A DNA stretch of 64,000 bases from Kryptolebias marmoratus (lineage: Eukaryota; Chordata; Actinopteri; Cyprinodontiformes; Rivulidae): the NCBI RefSeq assembly GCF_001649575.2, contig NC_051440.1, positions 17,383,617 through 17,447,616 of the forward strand, written 5' to 3'. Of the stretch, positions 36,272-48,899 are shown piece by piece. The notes beneath the pieces were generated by a model that saw nothing but the letters and a program-made list of their open reading frames with translations, was not told the origin of the DNA and did no database searches. Position numbers and translations under genes: made by a program. Within the stretch, counting starts at the first letter, position 1. Each line of letters opens with the position of its first letter.

Positions 36272-38530
36272 TTAAAATCCGTAAGTATGTTTTGGGTCTC
36301 ACTGGGAAATGCTATAAAAATGATGCAGCATTTTGTGCGGATGTTCAGATCTTTTTTTTAAAAAGCAGTTGACGTTTTTATAAAGCTTTGCATGAGCATT
36401 ACTTATTTTGGACAAAGAAAGAGCTGTGTGCAAACTAATTTGTATTTTTAATGTCATTAACAACTTTTAAAACTGCTTAAAGCAGAGCATGAATAAAAGT
36501 TGTTTTCCTTACACTGTTGAACCTTTTCATTTCTGCTTTCCATGCTGTTAAAGGTGGTTTGCTCTAAAAGTTAATAAACTTCAAAACATCATCATAGAGC
36601 AACAGCTTGAATAAAATATTTCATTTTGTCAGAATAGAAAAATAGCTTAGGTAAACAAACATCTATTAACCTCCACAGACATTTTCTGAATCTGTTGCTT
36701 TGTATTTAACTGAATGCTGGCTTTGTTTAGGATCTGAATTAGAGACTGTGAGTTTTAAAGATCTCTCTCTAAAATAAGAGAACACTTGCTGGGTAGGTGA
36801 TGCATTTTTGCATTTTAAGTTGATGTCAAAGTGAACAAGTCCTAGGTGCCACCTCTACAAAGTTGTATAATGTCTTTGAAAAGACACCACAAAGACAACA
36901 AAAGGGACATTCAAGAAATAAAGGTATGAGTAAGCACTTCATTATTTGAATCACACAAACCTGTTTTTCTCTGAATATTATAATTAGCCCAAATTGCTAA
37001 GGAATCATAGCCTCAACACAGTGAAATCCCAAACTAAACCTGTGTTATTAATATCATAAATAGCAGCATCCTGTACAAAACAATGCAGCATGGTCTAAAA
37101 ATGCAAGGGGAAAAGGCTGAATTTACTCCCTTAATTCCTGCCCACCCAAGCAGAACAATGAGGGCGACTGACCTCAGCTAAAATGATGTGGGCGTAGAGT
37201 TATCTGAGGGTCACAGATAAAGTATGTGCTTGATTCTGCATTTGATTGTAATTCTCCTTGAGTCTGAAGGCAGCCAGTACTCAGGTGGACGCTTGGAGTT
37301 TACTGCCCGATTTTTAAATATATTGACAAGATTCGTAATGCCCTTTCGGATGTCTCGTAGAGGTTCAAATTATTTAAAATGAAGTCAGTGTAATACATTA
37401 GTAGGGCAGGAATTTAGTGCTCAGTTGGCTCTCCTTAAAGCAGCAGAGGGGAGACGTTGGCTGTCTGAATGACTGAATGGTTAGTTGCTAACTGGTGGGA
37501 CACTACATGGAGACAGATGGATGTCAGGGCCAACTCGTAGCCTTCCCAGCCAAGCCTCAACAATAGATCTGTGATGTGGCAAACTGGTCCTCTGCTGCTT
37601 ACACACATGGGACCACTACAGCAAACATTCCTCTGTGCTTCCCTGGCAGGAGCAATCCACTGGATAGCTGCACAGTTCACCTGCACCATAGCTTTGCTCT
37701 TTTTTCTCTTTCTCTGTTTTTAAAGATTTATGCTGTATTGTTGCCCACAGTAAAAAAAAACAAAAAAACTTTCAAACCACCAGAAAAAGGAAATGAAAGC
37801 ATCTGAGGCAGAAGAGGGTGTTACATATTCATAGTTGGGAGTCAAGAGGAGAGATAATAACATATCTTTTATTTGTTTATTTAGTTTCTAAAATGGCAAA
37901 TTCTGTGAAGATGCACTTGTTTTGAAGAGATGCTGACAATGAATGAAAAATAATCTTTAATTTATCTTTAATTTGACATTACCATTGTTGTTTTATGTCA
38001 TGATGTTCATCAAGTAATGCTCCATCTGATCTTATTGTTTTTATATCCCTCAGTCTCTGCTTTCTTTGCTCTTGCTATCCCTCCTTATCATCAGAACAAA
38101 CATCATTATAAAGTATTTACTTGAACAAGGCAAAAAGAATGCAGTAAGAGGAAAGGAGAGGATACAAGGTGACATTGTGCAAAGCATTTTCAGGAGTGGA
38201 AACTCAGTTTAAGACAGTAATACAACAGCTTTATCTCCACTTCATTGTTTTCATGATTTTAATCTTCTTTTTAGTACTATATGTCACTCCTTGCTTTAAA
38301 ATTCATTCTTTCAGAAGCCATGTCAGTTTTTAGCTCACCACTTTTTAGCCGCCTAAGAGAAGTGTCGATACTATGCCTCTTTATCTTTCTTTTTGTTTGT
38401 TTTTTTGTTAAGTTTAATAAAGCTTGCCTTTATTCTTCATTGCCTGCCTTCAAGGATGTGATTCTGCATTTGGTTCATCAAGCACACAATCATCACTAAT
38501 TATTTGAAAAATTTAGTAAACTGTCATGTG
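36272..38530. other. Upstream DNA with candidate regulatory block
   Basis: About 37130-37430 is a complex non-repetitive block that could be a conserved non-coding element. The rest is AT-rich with short poly-A and CAT runs (about 36164-36178). No supported exon. Confidence 0.35.
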
Positions 38531-38537
38531 TCATGGA

Positions 38538-38613
38538 TGAATGGATGGATGGATGGATGGATGGATGGATGGAGGGATGGATGGATGGATGGAGGGATGG
38601 ATGGATGGATGGA
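38538..38613. repeat. GGAT microsatellite
   Basis: Tandem GGAT units with a few GGAG interruptions, preceded by ATGGATGAAT. No retrotransposon body is visible next to it, so a simple repeat is the best reading. Confidence 0.92.
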
Positions 38614-38614
38614 A

Positions 38615-40805
38615 ATTTACTGTACATGTATGTAAATTTCCCGGGTTACAATTTTATTCTTTTGAATCCAATTAATGCATTCAGCTAACTAGTTTTAAAC
38701 TATGAGAAATAAAGCATATTCTGTTTTTATTGGGAAAAAAATGGGTTATGCTTTCCTTATTGTTATGGTCTGTGTCTTTTCATTTCAAATTGTCAAAATC
38801 TAAAAGTTACGAGAACCTTTTTCTTTTGTGTGGATTTCTCCAATGGATGATGTACATTCACACTATATCCACAGATAATTACTGAGGATAATTCTCTTTA
38901 CAAGCTCTTTTGTAAATGACCTAAATGATGTTGGATCTCTTTCATTGATCTGTCAGCTTATCCATACGGAGAAGAACAGGGTCAGCAATGAGTGTCTATT
39001 TTAAGGATATTGATCAGCCGTCGCCAGCACAATAGCAAGAAGCACATGCAAGATAATGAGACTCATTGATCACAACAAACAGCAAAAAAAATCAAAAACA
39101 ATATGACATGACATCCTTACAATGCAGTGTTTATATTTCACAGCGCAAATGAGAAAACAGACACAGAGATGAAAATAATAATGCAAAGGGTGCAGAGAGA
39201 GACCAGCATGTAGATGAGGAGGACAAGTGTGAAGAGATTGAAGGAAACATGACTTGCACCTGGCGCAGGGAGATTGATTAAATGTTTGTGAAGATGAAGA
39301 AAAAAATGGACAGATAATGGAATAGAAACAAAGGAATAAAATGACAGATAAAATTATTACAAAGAGCTGTGGCGCACTGAATGTGTGCGATAATGTGGTT
39401 GCAGTAGCAGAGAATAAACGGATAAAAATGAAAAAAAATGTGTAAGTGAAAGTGTAGAAAATAACAGAATGGATGAAGGATTGTGTGTCAGAGGATGACA
39501 GTCAGAGCAGGAATGAAAGCGAGGGGGTTTTTGGGAGGGAAGGATAACAAACCGAGTCACAGAGTTCATCTCCAAGTTTTAAACCACTCCAAAAGTTTCC
39601 CTCTGTTAATCCATCATCAGCTGTTCTTGCATCCCTGCTGCCAGGCTGGAATGTGTGTAGCCCTGGTTGAATAAACATGCTGATAACTAAAAAGTCTGAA
39701 AGTGCCCACTCTCACTACTTTTGCTGTGGAGCTGTTGGAGCCAAGTTAACCATTAACTAACCTGCAGCATGGAAAACAAGCTGAAAGTTCACTCAGGCAC
39801 AGTGCTGTCTGGATAACAGACAGGTTTGCTAGGCATAAACAGCTGGTGGTGTGCATAAATTGGACCATTTTGAGTTTCACTGTGTGTTTGTGCCTGAGAG
39901 AGTTGGAGATAAAGATTTCATACTGCTGTGTGACTCCATGTTCAGCCATTCAGAACAGAAGCAGTAATCAAATCGAAAGGCAAAAAACAAACCACCGTGA
40001 CCGTAGCTGTTGTCACACATTTGAATGGACTTCAGTCTGTGGTCCACTTCAAGCCAAACACATAACTCGAGTGACTTGGGAATATGGTTGGGCATTAATA
40101 AAAAAACATTAAAGAGGCTGTGGGTTTAAACCACAGACAAACTAAGACTGAAAAAAACCTGTTGTCAATTAGGAGCAATGTTACAGATAGAAGTGTGACA
40201 GTGCGCAGACGCTGGTTCCATAGATACAACATAGTAGTTCCTATAAACCCGTTCCTGCTGGCTTCAGTTGGTCTAATATTATATTACATGTGGATGGTAT
40301 TTATATAGAATTCTACATTTGCAAGGGCAGAAAATAGCAGCTGCAGCTGGCTGTAGCACTTTCTGTTGAAATAATTGTGCATTGCAAAATTCACTGCAAT
40401 GTAAAGGTTTATGAAATATAATTTGCTTGAACTACTATGATTTTTTTTTAAAGTTTGAGTTTGTTTAGGTTGGCAAAAACTTCGCTGACTAACCATTAGC
40501 TTGTGAGTCCTGTTTGATTTAAACTTTTTTTTCTCCAAATGATCCCAACACCACAAATAAATATTAAACAAATAAAAAAAATAATTAATTTGATGTCAAA
40601 ATCTATTGTCCAAGCTGAAAATTTGAAACTTTCATTGCAGCGCAGCTTTTATGTTGTTTACTGTTATAAACTTTGCCCCTGTAAACCCAGCACCACTGAA
40701 GTCAACAAACTCTGACACAGCTGTAACCAAAGCCCAAAAACTGGGCTAAAATGCACACTAAAACATCCTCAACAAGACTCTAATTCAGCTCACACACAAA
40801 CACAC
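38615..40805. other. Upstream DNA, no gene recognised
   Basis: A/G-rich stretch about 39160-39480, otherwise AT-rich unique DNA. A fragment at about 40320-40440 shares the word GCTGCAGCTGGCTGTAGCACTT with 62040-62080 and may be an old dispersed repeat. Confidence 0.4.
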
Positions 40806-40809
40806 ACGG

Positions 40810-41010
40810 CTTTTTTCTCTTTATGCTGTTAATAATTGCTGATTAGCCTTATCAGCATCATCAGACTTCAACACATCACAACAAGGTAGATCATACAGAC
40901 AACCGTATGCATGATGATAATGGAAATGGAGAGTACTCATCATCAGCCATGAAACAGACTGTGATTACAGCCATTATTAGGTGTGATGACTCAGACTGAT
41001 TATTAATTTA
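40810..41010. promoter_or_regulatory. Candidate conserved non-coding element, homeodomain-site rich
   Basis: Dense in TAAT/ATTA cores (TGTTAATAATTGCTGATTAG, CCATTATTAGG, GATTATTAATT) with little simple repeat. With the blocks at 41280-41400 and 41820-42010 it forms a cluster over 1.2 kb. Confidence 0.35.
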
Positions 41011-41819
41011 AACAATCAACTTGATCAGTGTGGAGAAATTCTACCGTTATGAAACACTGTTTTCTTCTTTAACTATTTCCAACCACTTAAGATGTATGAC
41101 CAAAAAAAAATCTATTTTTAGTTCTGACATTTATTATTCGACACAGAGTTTTGGTTCAGACTCAGTCGAGAGATTTGTCCATTGTCTAATTTATGTCACA
41201 TCATTACTTTTTATGTGTGCCTCGATGTAGAAAATGTGCAAGCATGTATGAGCGTGTCTTGGTCCTCCACTGACAGATCGTTAAACAAGCAGAGCCAAAT
41301 GAGATGCTTCCTCATTAGCCTCATTATGCTAAACCCTTGTTTTGTTAATTGACATAAAAACAAACACCAGCTCATGAAAGAGAAGCTGCCATTAAGCTCC
41401 AATCCTTACCCACTGTTCTCTGTTTCGCTGTATACAGTATGTCTGTCTGCTGCTTGAATCACAGCCAACAAATGGATCATGCTTTAAATGGATCTTTTAT
41501 TCATCAAAGATTTGTGAGGCTTTCTTGCATATCATTCATGATTACAAGGATAATTAAATGGTAGAATCTATTTATTACCTCATGACAAACACACATTTAT
41601 GGGCTAGTGGAGCTTTTTAAAGAACTCTTTTTGGTCTCAACTGCATTTGAAGTTATATTGAACTAAATTTGAGGATGACATTTATTCCAGGGAGACAAAC
41701 ACATCACTGGCTGAGGAAGAAAAACTACATTAAGTTATTAAAAAGGAAAAAAAAACACTCTTGCATAATTAAAAAAATTAGACTAGACATTGGTTTTTTG
41801 TCATAAATCAGCACATCAA

Positions 41820-42010
41820 ATAGTGTATTTTCTCGTTACATCCCCTTGGGAAAGCCTTGTTCTGACAATGGAGTAAGAGAGCTGCATGTCTGCTGGTAAC
41901 CATGGAGACCCTATAACATTTCAGAGGGCAATGCAGAAGTAAAGCTTTATTCAGACAATTTCACAGACTGTGCAAAGTGCACACTGCTTTGTAAGTCTGC
42001 CCCCCAACTC
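41820..42010. promoter_or_regulatory. Candidate conserved non-coding element with RFX-like site
   Basis: Contains GGTAACCATGGAGACC (41895-41910), close to the RFX X-box GTTNCCATGGNAAC, in a complex non-repetitive block. RFX involvement is by motif only. Confidence 0.32.
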
Positions 42011-42014
42011 AATC

Positions 42015-44240
42015 AGGACCAGTTTGAATACTGCAGAGGTAGCCAAGAGGAAGTACTTTAAAAAAAAACTTTTCTAGAAAACTATTCATGTACATGCGAG
42101 CAGATATTTAAAAAAAACATACATTTATCAGTGCAATACTCTAATTCTTTTACAAAGAATGCTTAATCTTTGTTCTATCTCTACTCACATGTAGTAAGTT
42201 TTAGTTTTAGGTTTTTATCAATTTATTGATTACTCGTATTATTTCTTCGACTTTTGGGTTTAGTGTTCTAGTCCTTTTTGCTACAGGCCCCTTCTCCACT
42301 GCAACTACTAGTTTGGATATTTTTCTTTATTTATTAAAAAAAGTTCACATTGCAAACAGGATAAAAAAACAACTCCTTTTTACCCTTACCACCACAGGAG
42401 GTGGCAAGAGTGTCAATATTATTGACATGTTAAAACTCAGAGATAGAACACTCTTAGTTCGGCTAAAATTTGTTTAAAAAAAACAATTGTAGCTTGTATT
42501 TGTCTTTAATATGGTTTTAGATTTTTCCTTATTATACACCTTTTCAGCAGACAATCAATGTTTACTAGTGACAGGATCAGAATAAAGCAAGCCAAAAGTA
42601 AAAAAAAAACAAAAAACTGTAAATACAGCTCCGCTGTTGTGATTTCTAGTGCACAAACTGATAGTGGGTTTGCACAGAATAGCCTACTATTATTTCTGGA
42701 AAGCTTTGTAACTCTAGTCACACAGGTTCAAGAAAAACGAGTTTTTCTAAGCATTCACTTTGTTATAAAAAAACACAGTTTGCATTTGAATGGGTGGTGC
42801 AAATACAGCAAAAAAAAAAGGTTTAAAATACAATTGCTGTTGTGTAAACAAGCTTGCTTTTAGTTGAACTCCTCGTCCCACCTCATGCTCTGATCCCTGA
42901 TCATCTCACCTGTTTGCGCTCACCAGTCATCCCTTCTAGTGTGCAGTTTCCACATTATCGTGTTTTTTTTTTTTTTTTCATTTTGAACTTCACTTGCTTC
43001 TTTCTATCCCTGCATTTGGGTCATTTCACCATCCTTCATGACATGTCATGTTTCTTGCCAGTGTAATCTGTCTGTTGACACAAGTATCTGAACCTAACCC
43101 TCATCCTCTGATCATGCTGTATGTTCAATATTTGCATATTTTCTCATCACTGTGTCTTGGTCCTCTGTATAAATCTTTATCCTGCCTGAGGGGCTCCAGT
43201 CTGCACTGTACTATTAAACACTCCACTGAAGCAAAATTCTGAAGAGGACTTTGAATGATTTCTTCTGCAAGACAAACAGACAGAGAGACACATAGGCACA
43301 GGCTGGAGTGGATTCCCTCTCTGGGACTCCTAACAGCAGTGTTTGATTTGTTGCGATGGTGACAAATACCCAGTAAAAGAGCCCAGGAAAGAAATTAGAT
43401 TTTAGCGGAAAATGTTTAATCTCTTTCACACATGGTGCCAGATGACACCACACGCACTGTTGCACACACACACTTGTGCACTTTCATTGAGCCCATTCTC
43501 ACAATTGGGTGTGAAGCAAAGTGGCAATTGCTCCAAAACATGCAGAAATTGAACAGGGAATGATTTATTACCTACCCACGCTCACCTGGGTAAGAAGGTG
43601 ACTTTATGTAACTTGATAGAGAAAATGCAGTGGTAGAGAGGTGTTGTTGTTCTGTAGCTTGAGTTTAAATGGCATTTCCTAAGCCTCGACAGAACATACA
43701 AACAAAGCAACTCCTCAGCAATGCTGTTCCATATTTACACAAACAAAGACAGACATGCAAAGAAACACATAAACCCAATGACAGAAATGTCCAGAGTGAT
43801 AAGGACAGTAAAGGACTAAAAATCTTTTCTATAATGTTTCTGCAGAAGTCGGGCAAAAAGCAGATACAGACAGTGAGACTATTCAGCAAATTATTTAGAA
43901 ATTATTTGAATGCACATCCCAAAGCAGTTATAGATTTTTTTTAAAGAATAAAAACTTTATGATAGAATATACATCCTTCAAATGAAATAGATGACCCAAT
44001 AAAGTAACACTACATATCTATTTATAGTCGTCATATGTCAAAGTTTGAACAAGTATTTATCATCTGTATATCATAAACCCATAACATCCACTGTTAAACT
44101 GTTTGTAATTGGACCTTTGAGACGTTTCAAGACCAAACAATGAACAATCGATACTTGAGAAGTTACATTTTATGCAAAAATGCAGTGTGAACACTGAGTG
44201 CTGGTTGACTGCTAAAAATTGCAGAATAAGCTGAAAGTGA
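42015..44240. other. Upstream DNA, no gene recognised
   Basis: AT-rich with poly-T at 42962-42979. Frames of 60-100 codons occur but are scattered, overlapping and lack splice signals or known domains. Confidence 0.5.
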
Positions 44241-44249
44241 GTTGTTAAA

Positions 44250-44500
44250 GCTAAAAAAAACACTTGCTAAAAAAGATAGTTAAAAAAGCAAAACAATAGC
44301 TAAAACCCAAAAGTAACAAAATGGATAGCTAAAAGCTACATGAAACAAATAGCTAGCTGAAAACAAAAAATAGCAAAGTGGAAGCTAAAAGTAGCAAAAG
44401 GCCAACTAAAAGTAACATCAGGTTAGCTAAATATAGCAAAAAGGTAGCTAAAAGCTAAAGTACAATAAAGGAAGCTAAAAGCAGCACAAAAAGACAAAAA
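44250..44500. repeat. Degenerate GCTAAAA-type minisatellite
   Basis: About 15 imperfect units of 15-20 bases built on AGCTAAAAGTAGCAAAA (for example near 44371, 44386, 44447, 44473). Likely an old tandem array with unit divergence. Confidence 0.75.
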
Positions 44501-44504
44501 TAGA

Positions 44505-45030
44505 ACCAGTATGCTGAAACCAGTATGCTTTCAAAGCGTACAATGTTTTTAAAGGAATTGAAGAGATCTCAATGTAGTTTTAAGTGGAAAATCTTTGTAT
44601 ATAATGTTTAATTTTATTGAAATGTACAAAAATCTCCTGAATGAGCTGGACATTTTAATATCTGAAAAATAGCTGAAACTGTGCAGAAGTAGTAGTTAGA
44701 TTGCAAAAAATGAACAGAAAAAATAAAAACAGGAAAATAATAGTGTGAACGCTGAATCAGCATTCCCACTATTAAAGATTGTAAGCTATGTGACAATGCT
44801 CAGTTAACTGTATTAAATATGTGCCAGTCTTCCACCAAGCTGGTGAAACATCATGTAGAGACATTGGAAGTAAGGGGGTGTGGTGGCAGTTTTGCTAATC
44901 CTGCCAAGATTTCCTCTTTAGTTACATGTCTGGGGAGATGGATAAAAACCTCTGAACAATCCCAGCACGTCCTGCTGCACAGAACAACAAATCTCCAATA
45001 CTCTGAAGTACTATGCAAGTATTCTTGTAC
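44505..45030. other. Upstream DNA, no gene recognised
   Basis: AT-rich first half, denser second half; no supported feature. Confidence 0.45.
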
Positions 45031-45039
45031 AGCTGTCAT

Positions 45040-45370
45040 ATATTCACAGCATGTGAATTTATGTGTGGCCATTTTGGGTCCTCTGAGGTGACGAAAACAC
45101 AGCTGTGTGTATTTGTGCGCCTCATATATCCCCCACGGTTGTCTGAGCCCCTATCTGAATTTTCATTCGGGTGAATGCGCTTATTAAAGTCATCGGTCCT
45201 AGCACTCCAGCTCATCAAAGAATAGCAATTACTTTCCACAATACCTCTACTTGTGTAAATGGAAGTGTAGTTCTGCCTCATATCTTTTCAACCGGGATCT
45301 CCAGACTCCAGAGCCGCACTGATGAGCCTAAAAGGGCTTTGATTAACCTGACTTGGCCTGAATTTTGAGA
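45040..45370. promoter_or_regulatory. Candidate conserved non-coding element
   Basis: Complex, non-repetitive, GC above local background. The minus strand has an open frame of 81 codons (45036-45281) without recognisable domain. Regulatory role is inferred. Confidence 0.3.
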
Positions 45371-45634
45371 GAGAGCAAGTAAGAGTTGAAAGCTGATTTC
45401 CCACGATTGTTAAGATCACCACCTCATGAATGATGCATTAAGAGAATGAAATGCACACATGTCACAATACTTACAGCATTATGAAGTGGTTGAGTGCTGC
45501 CAATGCTCAAAATATTGCCATGAAAGAGTATTGCAGTTACACAATACCCCAAGGTCTTTCTTCCTTGTTAAAGAGGAAAAGAAAGGCTAAGAGGAGGCTA
45601 CGTGTTCCTTTCCTCACTGCAGAGCTTTCACCAG

Positions 45635-45648
45635 GTCGCTATGGTAAC
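45635..45648. promoter_or_regulatory. RFX X-box-like site
   Basis: GTCGCTATGGTAAC fits the imperfect palindrome GTNRCCNNRGYAAC at all positions but one. It lies in a non-repetitive 60-base block. Function would need chromatin or reporter data. Confidence 0.4.
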
Positions 45649-45659
45649 TTCAGTTTCCT

Positions 45660-46710
45660 GCCAAGAACACTTCCAGTGCACCGGACCTGACATTCCTCCC
45701 TTCTCTGTTTCTTTCTTTTCCCTGTCCTGTCCATCACTCTCTATTCCCCTCCTGTTCTTACCTATTGGTGAGTCACGTTACTGCGAAGGAGTGGGAAACA
45801 CACCTTTCCTCTTTAAACTCCAGCTAAAGTCCAATAAACACATCAGCCTTTGATATTCAACGTATTCATTTGTCCATATATCTTGCAAAAAGTATATTAT
45901 TTTGTGTTGAGATTTTATAACAAAATGCGGATTCAGAAATGTTTTTATCAACAACAGCTGCAAGATTTTCTACACCATAAAATATTTACTATGTTCTTTT
46001 TTGTTTTAAAATACAACTGACTACTGGATGATCTGTATTACAAGAAATGCCTGCAAGAGTATTTCTAAAATTCCTGCAAAAAATAAAAAATAAATAAATA
46101 TCCCCTGCAAACTGAAAATGCACATGTGTGTGTGTCATTTAAGGAGTTTAATTACCTGTGTTAATAGGTGTAATTATGTGAGATGTTTGGGGAGTACGAG
46201 TTCAGTCAAAATGTGATTATTAAGATGTTTCTGGTCACTGGTTTTTCCAGGGTGAAAGCATCTTGAAGGTCTCTGCACCAATGGGGAAATCAAAGTCCTT
46301 GTGCCGAGCTTCTCTTGAAACTAAGTGACCTCCATGCCACCAACTGTGTTTGGACAGAGCACAGTTGCTTCTTCTTATTGCACCAATACTGCCACTGGAA
46401 CATTGGAAAAAGTGAAATACTTTTAAAAAAACAACAAAAAAAACAGATTACCTTTAAGTTGTGTGCATTTCATTGGCAGAAGTTCTGATGGGCATGTATG
46501 TTTGTGTGCAAATGTCAGATATTTTGCTAATAAATTGCTGCTGAAATGACATTTCAATTCTGTATTATAAAATGCACAGAAGGTTTAAGAATTCCTCAAG
46601 CAGACTATGTATCTTGTTGTCTTTGTTTCAACATAAAGTTTGACCAAATTATTTTGCTAACAGACAGAGAAGTTAACATCAACAGTTAATGCCATAGTTT
46701 TAATAACACA
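45660..46710. other. Upstream DNA, no gene recognised
   Basis: CT-rich about 45690-45765, AT-rich afterwards with an AAAT run at about 46080-46100. No supported feature. Confidence 0.45.
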
Positions 46711-46714
46711 TCTC

Positions 46715-46925
46715 ACTCAGAGTATGTGATGGAAATTACTTTCACCTACTAACACACCAAACTATAGCTCAATATCTGTAAAACTGGCTGAGTATAGCCG
46801 TGTTTGTGCTTGCTAAGTTTGCTTAGTTGTGGCGGCCATCTTGAATGGGCTTGATTTCAATCAGTTGTTGAGGTTCACTGATTACTGTCATTTTCCTTAT
46901 ATCAAAACTGTTAAAGAATCTCTGC
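46715..46925 (+). repeat. Rep-A copy, plus orientation (middle part)
   Basis: Contains AATATCTGTAAAACTGGCTG, AGTTGTGGCGGCCATCTTGA and ATCAGTTGTTGAGGTTCACTG in the family order. Both ends are truncated. Confidence 0.72.
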
Positions 46926-47559
46926 TTAGCTCACAAGCCTATCCGCATGCATATTCAGTGAATAAATGAGTTCAGAAAGTTTTAACAGCAGGAAGCTTTC
47001 AGTGGTCTCCGTGCTTTAACCCTAACGTCCGATGCTGCCTCACAGTGACAAATGCTGAACAGGATGCTCAGAGGGCAGAATCAGAGCGAGGAACATATTA
47101 AAATACACAGGAAGCACTGACCTACGTATGTGACAAAACCTTTCAAGAAACATCTGTTCTAAAAGCCGACCGCAAAGTGACATCAGCAGGAAAACAGACT
47201 GATCGAATGCACACAGAATTTCATTCATACACTCACTTTCATGTCTCAAACCCTCACAGCAGCTGCTTTAACTGCATGTGTTGCAGAAACCTATAAAGAC
47301 ACGCAGGCCTCAAATTCTGATTCCTAACCTTTACTCTGTGGGAAATCATTCTGCTGATGAGGTATAAAACCAACTCTTGCTTGTAATAACTTTCCTTGCT
47401 TTTCTATTGTAGATGAGCAGGGTGACGCTCAAGGATGTGTCATCTCTCTCTTCTTCCACCTCATTTCTACTGGATTCACTATTTCCATTTCTATGCTTCA
47501 CACACACAAAACCTCCTGCCAAAGTGTGGTGCACTAATTACTCCTCCCATCAGCCTTTC

Positions 47560-47990
47560 TAGTTTGGGTGAGTTGAGCCACGGAGAGTTAGGCAAAGAAA
47601 AGAGTGATCTACTGCCTCTAATGGGATTTTCTGGACTTATGCCTGGCTATGAGAAGAGAGACCATGAGAGTTCTGTGCGCCTTTGTGTGTCTGGCGGCCA
47701 CTCCTGGCAAAGCAGAGACAGATATTGAGGACACAACTTAGGCCCAGATCTGATAAAGTAAAATACATCTGAGAGATGTGACAGAGATAGATTAATTAGG
47801 GCTGTAGGATTGTTTTTGCTTTGCACAAGCATAAACAGATGACTCTGCCAAAACAAGTCTGACCCAGCAAATGGACACAGGACGTCTGGGAATGTCCTCT
47901 GACATCCCATAAAGACTCCAGCTGGGATTTTGGCATTGGAATATTTGGGTCCTGCAGGCTGCAGGTAGAGGTCTCTGTGAATAGGGCCTG
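47560..47990. promoter_or_regulatory. Candidate conserved non-coding element
   Basis: Complex non-repetitive DNA with a homeodomain-type GATTAATTAGG core (about 47789-47799). No exon signal on either strand. Inference only. Confidence 0.3.
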
Positions 47991-48460
47991 TTCTGTCAGA
48001 CTAGGGTAGTTTGTGTGACCAATTCTTTGGGCTCTTTATGTTCTTGAGCAGGTTTATGTCCTACTGTTGCAGACGGTTGCCATAAGGAGTATGTTGATGC
48101 CAAAGAGGGGCTCAGTTTGGGGATGGAAGCAGTGTTTAAAGCAGACATTCAGATATTTTTAAGTAGGGTTCTGTGGAAAGGTCATGACAAGAATTTAACA
48201 TTTATAGATATCTCTTTGAATGACGTCAGTTTGTAAAAATATAATTTATTTATGACTGGCTTAATGAGCTAACGGTTAGTCCAAGCAAGGCCTACAGTGG
48301 GTTGCTGTCATCAAACTATTCACACAAATACTGGGACCTATGATTTTCCAAAGCATTGCACTTTGTGGAAATTTCAAGAACTAAAGTAATGGAACAGGCA
48401 AATGCATAAAGAATGCACTCAACATTCAGGAACCCCAAGATGGCATAAACAGAAACTAAT

Positions 48461-48790
48461 GAAAGGTCTAGTATTCCTTGAAGAAATGCATATCTCACAC
48501 TGCCTTTCAAGCCAGAGTTTTAAACTAAACTCTTCTTATGCTGAGAAGGGTCGAAGTTGTTGTTGTTTTGGTCAATTTTGTGTTTGCTAAGGTCGCTTAG
48601 CTGCACTGGCCATGGGGTTGACTTCAAAGGTTAACCAGCCATAGTTGTACATCCAACGGTTACCTTGTGAGAGTTTTGCTAAATCCATCATGAGATTTTT
48701 TTGCTAATGCTACAGACAAACGAACATGGAGACACACATGTGCGCACATACAGACATTGGCAAAACAACTGCCGCTGCGTCACCTAATAA
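48461..48790 (+). repeat. Rep-A copy, plus orientation (nearly full 5' end)
   Basis: Begins GTATTCCTTGAAGAAATGCA (imperfect form of the family's terminal palindrome), continues TTTTAAACTAAAC..., TTTGCTAAGGTCGCTTAGCT, GGTTAACCAGCCATAGTTGT, and ends in a CAGACAAACGAACATGG-type tail. Confidence 0.72.
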
Positions 48791-48899
48791 AAAACCCCAA
48801 AACAAATTAAAGACACTGAAAATAGGTGAGAGGCTTAACTTTCGGACTTCTGAAGCAGTCTCACACCTGTGTCACAGCACTATGTGTCACTGAGGCATA

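Noticed and set aside
38538..38613. 3' tail of a Rex3 element
   Set aside because: No Rex3 body on either side of the GGAT array; a simple repeat explains it.
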